From positions 1,054,001 to 1,118,000 of the forward strand of contig NZ_WEGL01000001.1 in assembly GCF_009604455.1 (NCBI RefSeq): a DNA stretch of 64,000 nt, written 5' to 3'. How positions within the stretch are numbered: position 1 is the first letter of the stretch; each line of letters opens with the position of its first letter. Source of the stretch: Streptomyces sp. RB17 (lineage in GTDB: Bacteria; Actinomycetota; Actinomycetes; Streptomycetales; Streptomycetaceae). This document shows, one piece after another, positions 8,939 to 17,180 of the stretch. The position numbers and the translations under genes are program-made. Below the pieces are notes generated by a model. It saw only the letters and a list, made by a program, of their open reading frames with translations. It was not told where the DNA came from and did no database searches.

Positions 8939-10300
8939 ATGTCTGTCTTCACCGCTGCCTCCGACCAGTCCGTCTGCGCCCCGCTGCCCGTTCTGGGCCG
9001 GGATGTCACCGTCCCGCTCGTCACCGGCGGCGAGGTCACCTACGCGGCCCTCGACTACGCGGCCAGCGCCCCCGCCCTGCAGCGCGTCTGGGACGACGTG
9101 GCCGCCTACGCGCCGTACTACGGCAGCGTCCACCGCGGCGCCGGCTACCTCTCCCAGCTCTCCACCGACCTCTTCGAGAACGCCCGCAGGACGGTCGCCG
9201 CGTTCCTGGACTGCCGCGCCGACGACCAGTTGGTCTTCACCCGCTCCACCACGGACTCCCTGAATCTCCTGGCCCGTGCTCTCCCCGCCGACTGCCAGGT
9301 CTTCGTCTTCGAGACCGAGCACCACGCGAGCCTGCTGCCCTGGCAGGACGCCCGGGTCACCTACCTGAACGCCCCCCGCACCCCGCAGCAGGCCGTCACG
9401 ACCCTGGAGCGCGCCCTTGCCGACCGCGACCCCTACGGCCCGGCCCTGGTCTGCGTCACCGGCGCCTCGAACGTCACCGGCGAGCTGTGGCCCGTACGGG
9501 AGCTGGCGGCAGCCGCCCACGCGCACGGCGCCCGTATCGTCCTGGACGCCGCCCAGCTGGCCCCGCACCACCCCGTGTCCGTCCGTGACCTGGATGTCGA
9601 CTGGGTCGCCTTCTCGGGCCACAAGCTGTACGCCCCCTTCGGCTCCGGCGTCCTGGCCGGCCGCGCCGACTGGCTGCGCGTGGCCGAGCCGTACCTGGCG
9701 GGCGGCGGCGCCAGCCGCAAGGTGACCCGGCGTCAGGACGGCGGCGTGGACGTGGAGTGGCACGAGAGCGCCGCGCGGCACGAGGCGGGGTCGCCCAATG
9801 TGATCGGCGCCTACTCCATCGCGTCGGCCTGCAAGGCACTCACCGAGGCCGGCTGGGACACCCTGGTCGCCCGTGAGCAGCACCTCGTCCGTACGGTCCG
9901 CGCGGGTCTGGCCGAGGTGCCCCAGGTGAAGGTGCTGTCCCTCTTCGGCGACGACGCCCCGCGCGTGGGCGTGATCTCCTTCGTGGTGGAGGGCTGGAAC
10001 AGCTCCCACTTCGCCGCCGCGCTCTCCGCCGAGTACGGCATCGGCGTCCGCGACGGCCTCTTCTGCGCCCACCCCCTGGTCCGCACCCTGCTCGGCACCG
10101 ACCCCCAGACCCAGGGCGAATGCGGCGCCCCCGAGGCCGCACCGGGCGAGAAGTCCCTCAACGCCATCCGCGTGAGCTTCGGCGCGGGCACGCCGGACGA
10201 GCATGTCGACCGCTTTGTCACGGCGGTGAAGGAACTGATCACCGAGGGTGCCAAGTGGACCTACCGCACGGAGGACGGCCGCTGCGTCCCGGCGGTGTGA
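8939..10300 (+). CDS. Class V aminotransferase-fold PLP enzyme, cysteine desulfurase-like
   Basis: 453 residues from ATG 8939, with GGGAG upstream. The fold-type I PLP signature is clear: DAAQLAPHH holds the Asp that contacts the pyridine nitrogen, and FSGHKLYAP holds the Schiff-base Lys229. A cysteine (Cys376 in RDGLFCAHP) sits where the SufS/Csd catalytic cysteine lies, so sulfur removal from cysteine or a related thiol is plausible. The gene is under a SAM-IV riboswitch, which ties it to methionine or SAM supply. It is not in a suf operon. The exact substrate is unknown. Confidence 0.8.
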   Translation: MSVFTAASDQSVCAPLPVLGRDVTVPLVTGGEVTYAALDYAASAPALQRVWDDVAAYAPYYGSVHRGAGYLSQLSTDLFENARRTVAAFLDCRADDQLVFTRSTTDSLNLLARALPADCQVFVFETEHHASLLPWQDARVTYLNAPRTPQQAVTTLERALADRDPYGPALVCVTGASNVTGELWPVRELAAAAHAHGARIVLDAAQLAPHHPVSVRDLDVDWVAFSGHKLYAPFGSGVLAGRADWLRVAEPYLAGGGASRKVTRRQDGGVDVEWHESAARHEAGSPNVIGAYSIASACKALTEAGWDTLVAREQHLVRTVRAGLAEVPQVKVLSLFGDDAPRVGVISFVVEGWNSSHFAAALSAEYGIGVRDGLFCAHPLVRTLLGTDPQTQGECGAPEAAPGEKSLNAIRVSFGAGTPDEHVDRFVTAVKELITEGAKWTYRTEDGRCVPAV

Positions 10301-10319
10301 GGCCGACGCCAAGGGCAGC

Positions 10320-10350
10320 TCCCCGAAGGGGCGCGGGGCTGTGTCTGATG
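10320..10350 (+). repeat. Dispersed extragenic GGGGCGCGGGG element, copy 1 (divergent)
   Basis: CCCCGAAGGGGCGCGGGG followed by CTGTG, a variant of the Streptomyces intergenic element also seen at 19684, 31396 and 50752. The left part can form a CCCC-GAA-GGGG hairpin. It lies between converging genes, and the rest of 10350-10451 shows nothing else. Confidence 0.6.
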
Positions 10351-10451
10351 AGCGGCTGCCGTCGCGTGGGCACGAGCAACCAGGCACGGCCCGTGCCCGC
10401 CGGCGCATCTCGCCCGGCAGACGAGAAGGCACCGCCTGAGCGGCGCAGCCC

Positions 10452-10733
10452 CTAGTTGTCCAGGCCGATCGAGAAAGCCGCCTCCAGGTCGTGCTGCGAG
10501 TACGTCCGGAACGCCACGTGCGTGTCCGTGCCCTCCACACCAGGGATCTTGCTGATCCGCCCGGGGATGACATCGGCGAGATCATCGTGCTGCCGCACCC
10601 GGACCATCGCGATCAAGTCATACGTACCGGTGACGGAGAAGACCTCGCTGACCGAGTCCAGCGAAGCGATCTGCTCCGCGATCTCGGGGATCCGGTCCAC
10701 GCTGGTCTTGATCAGGACGATCGCGGTGATCAC
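10452..10733 (-). CDS. Stand-alone Lrp/AsnC ligand-binding (RAM) domain protein
   Basis: 93 residues corresponding to the regulatory domain of Lrp/AsnC proteins (alpha-beta ferredoxin-like; motif VTGTYDLIAMVRV and a closing RTYSQHDLE). No helix-turn-helix is present. Such short proteins assemble as decamers and bind amino acids (family knowledge). Its ATG overlaps the rhomboid stop by 4 bases, so the two are translationally coupled. Confidence 0.88.
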   Translation of the reverse strand: MITAIVLIKTSVDRIPEIAEQIASLDSVSEVFSVTGTYDLIAMVRVRQHDDLADVIPGRISKIPGVEGTDTHVAFRTYSQHDLEAAFSIGLDN

Positions 10734-11524
10734 GGCAGGTTCTCTCCCTCGGGGGCCTGAGCAGGGGCGGCTTTCACTCTAGTCGCCCGCCCGTCTCCCA
10801 CCACCGCCCTTCCAGGGCCGCCCTTCGGGCTCTTCTTTTTCCCGTAGCGCACCCACGCGTAGACGAACCCCAGCACGAATCCCACCAGGTGTGCCAGATA
10901 GGCCACCCCCGGCCCCTGCGCGGAGCGCCCCGCCGCCGCCCACTGCAGCGCCGCCCAGAACGGCAGCACGATCCACGCGGGGAACCGCAGTGGCAGGAAG
11001 AACAGGAACGGCAGAAGACTGGTCACACGGGCCCGGGGGAACAGGTAGAGGAACGCTCCGAGGACCGCTGAGATCGCCCCGGACGCGCCCACCAGCGACT
11101 GCTCGGAGGTGGCGTTGGCGGCCGCGTAGCCGAGCAGGGCGAGATAGCCGCAGCCGACGTAGAAGAGGGTGAACTGGACCCGGCCCATCCGTTCCTCGGT
11201 CATCACGCCGAAGACGAAGAGGAAGAGCATGTTGCCGAGCAGATGCACCCAGCTGCCGTGCACGAACAGCGCCGTGGCGGGGGTCAGGGCCTCCCGCACC
11301 GGCCTGGCGAACAGCTCGGCCGGCACCACGCCCCAGCCCCGGAAGTACGCCCGCTGCGCGGCGAGCAGGCCCGCCCCGGAGCCGTACCCCGGTGTGAGCC
11401 CCGAGGCCGGGCCCAGGACGAAGAGCAGACAGCACAGGGCGATGAGGCCGTGCGTCATGGGGGCCGATGTGCTCCGGACCGCTCTGCAGGCCCTGCCGGC
11501 CGCCGTGCTCCACTGGCTGATCAT
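10730..11524 (-). CDS. Rhomboid-family intramembrane serine protease
   Basis: 264 residues from ATG 11524 (MISQWS), chosen because it matches the usual N-terminus of this family; an internal ATG at 11458 is the alternative. Six or seven hydrophobic helices are visible. The catalytic Ser lies in LVGASGAISAVLG and the His in AYLAHLVGFVLGF; the HGSWVHLLGNMLFL segment is the conserved N-terminal part of the fold. It cleaves membrane proteins within the bilayer; substrates are unknown. It is the first gene of a two-gene unit with the RAM-domain protein. Confidence 0.9.
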   Translation of the reverse strand: MISQWSTAAGRACRAVRSTSAPMTHGLIALCCLLFVLGPASGLTPGYGSGAGLLAAQRAYFRGWGVVPAELFARPVREALTPATALFVHGSWVHLLGNMLFLFVFGVMTEERMGRVQFTLFYVGCGYLALLGYAAANATSEQSLVGASGAISAVLGAFLYLFPRARVTSLLPFLFFLPLRFPAWIVLPFWAALQWAAAGRSAQGPGVAYLAHLVGFVLGFVYAWVRYGKKKSPKGGPGRAVVGDGRATRVKAAPAQAPEGENLP

Positions 11525-11605
11525 GACTACAGAGCATGACGTAACGGGACGCAAGCTGACAGACCGCCTCGCCGCCATGGACGGACCAGCGGGGGGTTGC
11601 CGCCA

Positions 11606-11623
11606 GGCCGTAGGGTTACGGCC
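11606..11623 (+). promoter_or_regulatory. Inverted repeat covering a -10 box
   Basis: Arms GGCCGTA (11606-11612) and TACGGCC (11617-11623) flank GGGT, so the TAGGGT -10 box at 11611-11616 lies inside the repeat. A protein bound here would block the promoter of the zinc-ribbon gene. The ATG follows 63 nt later. Confidence 0.4.
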
Positions 11624-11678
11624 ACACGCGTCGGCCGGCGGCGCGGTGAGGACTACGAGAAGGAAGCGGACTGCCACG

Positions 11679-11918
11679 ATGACGGTTCCCCTGCCGACCG
11701 CCACCACCCGATGGCGCTGCACCCTGTGCGGCAACCTCACCCGGTTCGACGTGACGCGTTCCTCGAAGGTCGTCGAGTATGTCCACCTCGATCTGGCCGG
11801 CGAGCCGACCGTGGAGGAGCGCGAGGTGGTCAGTGAGACCATCGAGTCGGTGCGGTGCCGCTGGTGCAACGCGGTGGACCAGGTGGAACTCGTGGACAGG
11901 CCGGGTGCCGGCTCCTGA
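11679..11918 (+). CDS. Small zinc-ribbon protein
   Basis: 79 residues from ATG 11679 (AAGGAAG 13 nt upstream). Two CxxC pairs, CTLCG (residues 15-19) and CRWCN (about 60-64), would form one zinc knuckle. The central part is acidic (EPTVEEREVVSET). No catalytic motif is seen. It lies 42 nt before the NYN-domain gene on the same strand and may be cotranscribed. Function unknown; small zinc ribbons often bind nucleic acid or protein partners. Confidence 0.8.
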   Translation: MTVPLPTATTRWRCTLCGNLTRFDVTRSSKVVEYVHLDLAGEPTVEEREVVSETIESVRCRWCNAVDQVELVDRPGAGS

Positions 11919-11960
11919 GCGGAGCGGCCCCGAAGAAGTTGAAGTAGTGGGGTGTGACGG

Positions 11961-13304
11961 ATGGTGGAGACCGCAGGCGGGGGGCCGGGCGACGGCACCG
12001 CTGAGGTGCTTGACCGTCCGCTGCCCGACGGGGTGCGACGCAGAGTCGTCCAGATCGTCTCGGACGGCTTCGGCGGTCTGACCGTCATGGAACTGCCCGC
12101 ACAACTCAGGCAGTACGCCCGGTTCACCCCCACTCGCCGGGCCAAGTTCGCCGGGAACGCGATGGCGGCGGCGCTGGAGACCGACGCGCTGTTCCGGCAG
12201 CGGATCGGGGAGAAGTTCAGAGAGGCGCAGCCGGAACTCGCCGGCGCCCTCGACTCCGGCTCGCCGCTCCCGGCCGCGGACCCGCTCGACGTGGCGGCCG
12301 CGGCCTACGTACTGCGCCCGGCGGGCTGGGTGAAGCTGGTCACGGCGGCCGGCGAGGAGGTCCAGCGCGCGGACGCCGAGCGCGCCGACGAGGAGAGCCG
12401 GGCCGAGCTGGAACGGCTGCGCGCCGAGCTCGCCCAGGCCCGCGAACACACCCGAGCCGAGACCGAACGGCTGCGTACGGAGCTGGAGTCGACGAAGAAG
12501 GAAGCGGACTCGCTGCACCGTAAGCTCCGGGCCGCCCTCAGCGACGTCAAGCGGGGCGAGGCCGCCCTGCGCAAGGCCCAGGGCGAGATGGACGCCGTAC
12601 GCGCCGAGGCGCACTTGCGTGTGTCGGCCGCGGAGAGCGAGGCGCGTCGGCTCAAGGCCCGGCTCGGCGAGGCCGAGGCCGCGCTGGAGGCCACCCGCCG
12701 CGCGGCCCGTGAGGGCCGCAGCGTGGAGGACATGCGGGTGCGGCTGCTGCTCGACACCCTGCTGGAAGCGACCCAGGGCCTCCGGCGCGAACTCGCCCTG
12801 CCGCCCGTGTCCGTACGGCCCGCCGAGACCGTCGACGCGGTCGAACCGGGCCGCATGACACCGAAGGACATCGCGGCGCGCGCCCTGTCGGAGAACGATC
12901 CCGCGATTCTCGACCAGTTGCTGGCGCTGCCCCAGGCGCATCTGGTGGTCGACGGCTACAACGTCACCAAGACCGGCTATCCGCAGATGCCGCTGGAGAA
13001 GCAGCGGCTCCGGCTCCTCGGGCAGCTCTCCGCGCTCTCCGCGCAGACCGGCGCCGAGGTGACCTGTGTCTTCGACGGCGCCGAACTGGCCGCCCCGGTG
13101 CTGCTGGCCCCGCCGCGCGGCGTGCGCGTGCTGTTCTCGAAGCCGGGTGTCACGGCCGACGAGCTGATCCGGCAGCTCGTGCGCGCGGAGCCGCCGGGCC
13201 GTCCGGTCATCGTCGCCTCCACCGACCGGGAGGTGGCCGACGGGGTCGCCAGGGCGGGTGCCCGTCCGGTCGCCTCTGCGGTGCTTCTGAAGCGACTGTC
13301 CTGA
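11961..13304 (+). CDS. NYN/YacP-type PIN-like nuclease domain protein with coiled coil
   Basis: 447 residues. An N-terminal region of about 120 residues is followed by a long charged coiled coil (about 135-260; repeated Glu-Arg-Leu heptads). A C-terminal NYN domain (about 310-447) starts at LVVDGYNVTKTGYP, with further acidic positions in VFDGAEL and STDREVADG. These form the metal site of PIN-like RNases. The family is annotated in actinobacteria as an RNA-binding or NYN protein. A role in RNA processing is likely, not shown. It is probably in an operon with the zinc-ribbon gene. Confidence 0.85.
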   Translation: MVETAGGGPGDGTAEVLDRPLPDGVRRRVVQIVSDGFGGLTVMELPAQLRQYARFTPTRRAKFAGNAMAAALETDALFRQRIGEKFREAQPELAGALDSGSPLPAADPLDVAAAAYVLRPAGWVKLVTAAGEEVQRADAERADEESRAELERLRAELAQAREHTRAETERLRTELESTKKEADSLHRKLRAALSDVKRGEAALRKAQGEMDAVRAEAHLRVSAAESEARRLKARLGEAEAALEATRRAAREGRSVEDMRVRLLLDTLLEATQGLRRELALPPVSVRPAETVDAVEPGRMTPKDIAARALSENDPAILDQLLALPQAHLVVDGYNVTKTGYPQMPLEKQRLRLLGQLSALSAQTGAEVTCVFDGAELAAPVLLAPPRGVRVLFSKPGVTADELIRQLVRAEPPGRPVIVASTDREVADGVARAGARPVASAVLLKRLS

Positions 13305-13410
13305 AGGTCCAAGCGGCATATGCAATGCCCGAATTGGTCGTATCGTCACGCAACGTAGCGTCAAGCAGGCCTCACCCCGTGTGAGTTGAGTGCAAAGAAT
13401 GCATTGCGTG

Positions 13411-13463
13411 ACCAGATTTTCTGGTGTGAGGATTTGATCTGATCACAAGAAGGTCACTAGGGT
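13411..13463 (+). promoter_or_regulatory. Promoter and inverted repeat upstream of the first NlpC/P60 gene
   Basis: TTGATC (13434-13439) and TAGGGT (13458-13463) are 18 bp apart, a good housekeeping-sigma promoter. Just upstream lies ACCAGA-TTT-TCTGGT (13411-13425), a 6-bp-arm inverted repeat that could be an operator. Confidence 0.55.
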
Positions 13464-13524
13464 CTGGGCTCGAACCTCCGAACGGGTGATCGCTCACTCA
13501 CTCACGAGAAGGAGTTCGTCCTCC

Positions 13525-14559
13525 GTGGCGTCCCATCGTCGACCCAAGCAGCAGAGTCGCGCCCGCGTGACCGTGCTGACCACCGCAGCCGCCGCAGCCG
13601 TCGTCCTGAGCGCGAACGCCGCCAACGCCGCGCCGAGCCAGAAGCTCACCAAGGACCAGGTCAAGGCCAAGGTCGACGAGCTCTACCAGCAGGCAGAGCA
13701 GGCCTCGGAGAAGTTCGACGGGGCGAAGGAGAAGCAGCAGAAGCTGCAGAAGGAAATCTCCACCATCCAGGACAACGTCGCTCGGGGTCAGCAGGACCTC
13801 AACAAGCTGCGCGACGGCCTGGGTTCGCTGGCCACCTCGCAGTACCGCTCCGGCGGCATCGACCCCTCGGTCCAGCTCTTCCTGTCCTCCAACCCGGACG
13901 ACTTCCTCGACAAGGCCTCCACGCTCGACCAGTTGAGCGCCCAGCAGGTCGACGCCCTGAAGAAGATTCAGGACAAACAGCGCGAACTGGCCCAGGAGCG
14001 GGCGGAAGCCGCCGACAAGCTCAAGGACCTCTCCTCCACGCGCACCCAGCTGGAGCAGAAGAAGAAGGAAGTCCAGGCCAAGCTGGCCGCCGCGCAGAAG
14101 ATCCTCAACACCCTGACGGCCAAGGAGAAGGCGGAGCTCGCCGCCCAGCAGGCGCGCGCCGACCGCTCCTCCAGCCAGCGCGTGAACCTCGGCGACGCCC
14201 CGCCGGCCTCCGGCCGCGCCGCGGCGGCCTTCTCCGCCGCCCAGAGCGTGCTCGGCTCGCCGTACGTCTACGGCGCCTCCGGCCCGTCCTCCTTCGACTG
14301 CTCGGGCCTGACCTCCTGGGCCTACGCCCAGGCCGGTGTCTCCATACCGCGCACCTCCGAGTCGCAGGCCACCATCGGCACCCGGATCTACGACCAGAGC
14401 CAGCTCAAGGTCGGCGACCTGGTCTTCTTCTACGGCGACATCCACCACGTGGGCCTGTACGCCGGCAACGGCCAGGTGCTGCACGCCCCGCACACCGGTG
14501 CTGTGGTCCGCTACGAGGCGATGAGCGACATGCCGTTCCAGTTCGGCGTCCGGGTCTGA
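13525..14559 (+). CDS. Secreted NlpC/P60 peptidoglycan endopeptidase with coiled coil
   Basis: 344 residues from GTG 13525, set by GAAGGAG 10 nt upstream. A signal peptide with a basic start (ASHRRPKQQSRAR) ends near ANAAP. A long coiled coil (about 35-210, rich in Lys, Gln and Glu) resembles RipA/RipC N-domains. The NlpC/P60 domain has the catalytic Cys in SSFDCSGLTSW and the His in IHHVGLYAG. It should cut D-Glu to diaminoacid bonds in cell-wall peptides. A close paralogue follows directly, so the pair arose by tandem duplication. Confidence 0.94.
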   Translation: MASHRRPKQQSRARVTVLTTAAAAAVVLSANAANAAPSQKLTKDQVKAKVDELYQQAEQASEKFDGAKEKQQKLQKEISTIQDNVARGQQDLNKLRDGLGSLATSQYRSGGIDPSVQLFLSSNPDDFLDKASTLDQLSAQQVDALKKIQDKQRELAQERAEAADKLKDLSSTRTQLEQKKKEVQAKLAAAQKILNTLTAKEKAELAAQQARADRSSSQRVNLGDAPPASGRAAAAFSAAQSVLGSPYVYGASGPSSFDCSGLTSWAYAQAGVSIPRTSESQATIGTRIYDQSQLKVGDLVFFYGDIHHVGLYAGNGQVLHAPHTGAVVRYEAMSDMPFQFGVRV

Positions 14560-14671
14560 CACCCCTGACGAGAACGACCCCGCGAAACCGGGTCTGATAC
14601 CCCCGCCATCCCGGCGGAACGCTCGCCCGGGGGCGCCCGAACGGGCGAATCCCGTGGACCGAAGGTGACTC

Positions 14672-14709
14672 GACGCCCCGCCAATGACCTGGGTCAGCGG
14701 CGGGGCGTC
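14672..14709 (+). terminator. Two-part stem-loop after the first NlpC/P60 gene
   Basis: Arms GACGCCCCGCC (14672-14682) and GGCGGGGCGTC (14699-14709), with an inner TGACC-TG-GGTCA stem separated by a 2-nt mismatch. It is a very stable hairpin 113 nt past the stop. There is no U-run, so termination is inferred from stability. Confidence 0.6.
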
Positions 14710-14770
14710 ACCGTATGTTGCCGCCACGGCCGTTGGTCCGGCCCCTTCCGCACGGCTACTGTCTGCCGCG

Positions 14771-14814
14771 TTTCCCCGGCGCCGGGGCCTCCCCGTCCCC
14801 AGGCGCCGGGGAAA
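14771..14814 (+). promoter_or_regulatory. 13-bp inverted repeat in the leader of the second NlpC/P60 gene
   Basis: Arms TTTCCCCGGCGCC (14771-14783) and GGCGCCGGGGAAA (14802-14814) enclose an 18-nt GC-rich loop. A TACTGT -10 box just upstream (about 14757) would place this hairpin at the 5' end of the mRNA, 30 nt before the GTG. Confidence 0.5.
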
Positions 14815-14844
14815 CGGTCTCTGTCCGCCAGCAGAAGGACTGCC

Positions 14845-15882
14845 GTGGGGTCTCATCGCCGTCTTGCCTCCTCCGGATTCGACCGGGGCGCCGTCGCCCT
14901 GTGCGTCCTGTCGGCCACGGCCGCCGCGCTGGGCGCCGTACCGGCACAGGCCGCACCGCACGCCGACACCCGGGCCGAGGTGGACCGGCTCTACCAGGAG
15001 GCCGAGCAGGCGACCCAGGCCTTCGACAAGGCCCAGGAGCGGGCCGGCACGCTGCGCCGCGAGGTACGCGACGCCCAGGACCTCATCGCCCGGCAGCAGC
15101 AGCGCGTCAACACCCTGCGCGAGCAGCTGGGTTCGCTCGCCGGCGCCCAGTACCGCGCGGGCGGCATCGACCCGGCCGTGGCGCTGCTCTTCTCCGCCAA
15201 CCCCGACGACTACCTCGACAGGGCGTCCACCCTCGACCGCATCACCGCCCAACAGGCCGGTCAGCTGCGCGAGTTGCAGTCGGCGCTGCGGGACCTCGCC
15301 CAGGAGCGCACGGTGGCGGTCGGGAAGCTCGCCGAGCTGGAGAGCAGCCGCAAGGCCGTGACCGTGCACAAGCGGACCGTGGTGCAGAAGCTCGCCAAGG
15401 CCCGGCAGCTGCTCGACGCGCTCCCGCCCGCCGAACGCGCCGCATTCGGCCGCGCCTCGCGCTCCGACGGCGACGGCCGTCTCGACCTGTCCGACCTGAC
15501 CGGCCTCCTCGCCCCCGACACCGCGGACTCTCCCGACCCCCGCGCCGCCGCCGCGGTGGCCGCCGCCCGTTCCGCCCTCGGCCGGCCGTATGTGTGGGGC
15601 GCCAGCGGCCCCTCCGGCTTCGACTGCTCGGGCCTGATGCAGTGGTCGTACGCGCACGCCGGGGTCCAGCTGCCGCGCACCTCGCAGGAGCAGCGCTTCG
15701 CCGGCCGGCAGGTCCCGCTCTCCCAGGCCCGCCCCGGCGACCTGGTGATCTACCGCTCCGACGCCAGCCATGTGGGCATGTACGTGGGCGACGGCCAGGT
15801 CATCCACGCCCCCTATCCGGGCGCCGCGGTGCGCTACGACCCGGTCGGCATGATGCCGGTCTCCTCGGTCACCCGGCCCTGA
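14845..15882 (+). CDS. Secreted NlpC/P60 peptidoglycan endopeptidase, paralogue
   Basis: 345 residues from GTG 14845, with AGAAGGAC in front. It has the same plan as its upstream neighbour: MGSHRRLASSGF start, signal peptide ending at AQAAP, coiled coil (LYQEAEQATQAFDKAQER and onward), then NlpC/P60 with SGFDCSGLMQW and ASHVGMYVG. The shared blocks (LGSLA, QYRxGGIDP, NPDDxLDxASTLD) show tandem duplication with clear divergence. The Ala/Arg-richer coil suggests different partners. Separate control is likely given the hairpins between the two genes. Confidence 0.94.
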   Translation: MGSHRRLASSGFDRGAVALCVLSATAAALGAVPAQAAPHADTRAEVDRLYQEAEQATQAFDKAQERAGTLRREVRDAQDLIARQQQRVNTLREQLGSLAGAQYRAGGIDPAVALLFSANPDDYLDRASTLDRITAQQAGQLRELQSALRDLAQERTVAVGKLAELESSRKAVTVHKRTVVQKLAKARQLLDALPPAERAAFGRASRSDGDGRLDLSDLTGLLAPDTADSPDPRAAAAVAAARSALGRPYVWGASGPSGFDCSGLMQWSYAHAGVQLPRTSQEQRFAGRQVPLSQARPGDLVIYRSDASHVGMYVGDGQVIHAPYPGAAVRYDPVGMMPVSSVTRP

Positions 15883-15899
15883 ACCGGGCCGGGCGCCGT

Positions 15900-15905
15900 T
15901 ACGAT
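15900..15905 (+). promoter_or_regulatory. -10 box of a leaderless promoter for the metalloprotease lipoprotein
   Basis: TACGAT ends 6 nt before GTG 15912. It is in the spacer after the second NlpC/P60 gene. Confidence 0.45.
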
Positions 15906-15911
15906 CGGGAA

Positions 15912-17105
15912 GTGGCTGGTCGCAGGCGGGCGTGGAGCATCGGGGTCGTGGGGCTGGGGCTGCTGCTGCCCCTGGCCGGCTGCGGCGGCACCCCCGCCGA
16001 CTCCGCCCGCACCGAGGTGCAGCAGCTGCTCGACCGGCGCTCCGCCGCGCTTCTCCACCACGACGAGACGGCGTACGGGGCGACGGGCACCCGCACGGAG
16101 TACACCCGGCTGCGTGCCCTGCCGCTGGCCTCCTGGGCCTACCGGGTCACCGCCGTGCACCGCACCTCCTCCGGCGCCACCGCCGACGCCGACCTGGGGT
16201 ACCGGGTCGCCGGGTACGACAAGGCCCCCGTCGACGCCCGCCGCACCCTCACCCTGGGCCGCACCGCCGACGGCAGGTGGTACGTCACCGCCGACAGGCC
16301 CGCCAAGGACACCGGACAGCAGCTGTGGGACCAGGGCCTCGTGACCGCCGTCAGGGGCACGCACAGCCTGGTGCTGGGCACCGGCCGGCCCGCCGCCCAA
16401 CTGCGCCGGTACGCCACGCTGGCCGACCGCGCCGTACCCGCCGTCTCCCGGGCCTGGGGCACCGACTGGAGCCGCCATGTCGTGGTCCTCGTCCCGCGTT
16501 CGCTACAGGGCATGGCGGGGCTTCTCGGCTCGCCCGCGGCGAACTACCGGGGGATAGCCGCAGTCACCACCGGTGAGGCGGGCGGCTCCGGCACGGCGCC
16601 GGCGGACCGGGTGGTCGTCAACCCGGAGGCGTACGCCATCCTCGGCGACCTCGGCAAGCAGGTGGTGCTCACCCATGAGACCACTCATGTGGCCACCCGC
16701 GCGCACACCACCGCCGCGACCCCGCTGTGGCTCTCCGAGGGCTACGCGGACTGGATCGGCTACCTCGGCACCGGCCGCACCCCCACCGAGGCCGCGCCGG
16801 AACTCACCCGCGCCGTGCAGGACGGCCACCCGCCCACCCGGCTCCCCACCGACAAGGACTTCGGCTTCACCAGCGACCCGGCCGAGCTCGCCCAGGCCTA
16901 CGAGGGCGGCTGGCTGGCCTGCCGGATGATCGCCGACCACTGGGGCACGGCCCGCCTCGGCGCCTTCTACCGTGCCGTCGGCACCCACGAGAAGCGCCCG
17001 GGCGCGGTCGAGGACGCGCTGAAAAAGGTGCTGGGGACGACACCGGGGGCGTTCACCGAGCAGTGGCGGCAGTATGTCCGGGAGCAGCTGATCCGGAGCG
17101 AGTGA
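15912..17105 (+). CDS. Lipoprotein with gluzincin-type metalloprotease motif
   Basis: 397 residues from GTG 15912. A basic start and hydrophobic segment lead to the lipobox LAGCGG (Cys about 23). A middle domain of about 120 residues resembles NTF2-like ligand-fold domains (LLDRRSAALLHHDETAY). The C-terminal half has HETTH (HExxH form; H-E-T-T-H) followed by WLSEGYADW, whose Glu is the usual third zinc ligand of gluzincins. It is thus a probable zinc metallopeptidase on the outer membrane face. It follows two NlpC/P60 hydrolases, so a cell-surface role is likely. Substrate unknown. Confidence 0.8.
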   Translation: MAGRRRAWSIGVVGLGLLLPLAGCGGTPADSARTEVQQLLDRRSAALLHHDETAYGATGTRTEYTRLRALPLASWAYRVTAVHRTSSGATADADLGYRVAGYDKAPVDARRTLTLGRTADGRWYVTADRPAKDTGQQLWDQGLVTAVRGTHSLVLGTGRPAAQLRRYATLADRAVPAVSRAWGTDWSRHVVVLVPRSLQGMAGLLGSPAANYRGIAAVTTGEAGGSGTAPADRVVVNPEAYAILGDLGKQVVLTHETTHVATRAHTTAATPLWLSEGYADWIGYLGTGRTPTEAAPELTRAVQDGHPPTRLPTDKDFGFTSDPAELAQAYEGGWLACRMIADHWGTARLGAFYRAVGTHEKRPGAVEDALKKVLGTTPGAFTEQWRQYVREQLIRSE

Positions 17106-17180
17106 CGTCCGATTCCGTCGTGGAGCTTCTCAGGACAGGCCAGGCCCGGGGCGCCTCGGGGCGTCGTCAGGTCGGCCGGG

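Noticed and set aside
13498..15807. Minus-strand ORF of 769 codons opposite both NlpC/P60 genes
   Set aside because: Antisense shadow; the plus-strand genes have signal peptides, catalytic motifs and ribosome sites.
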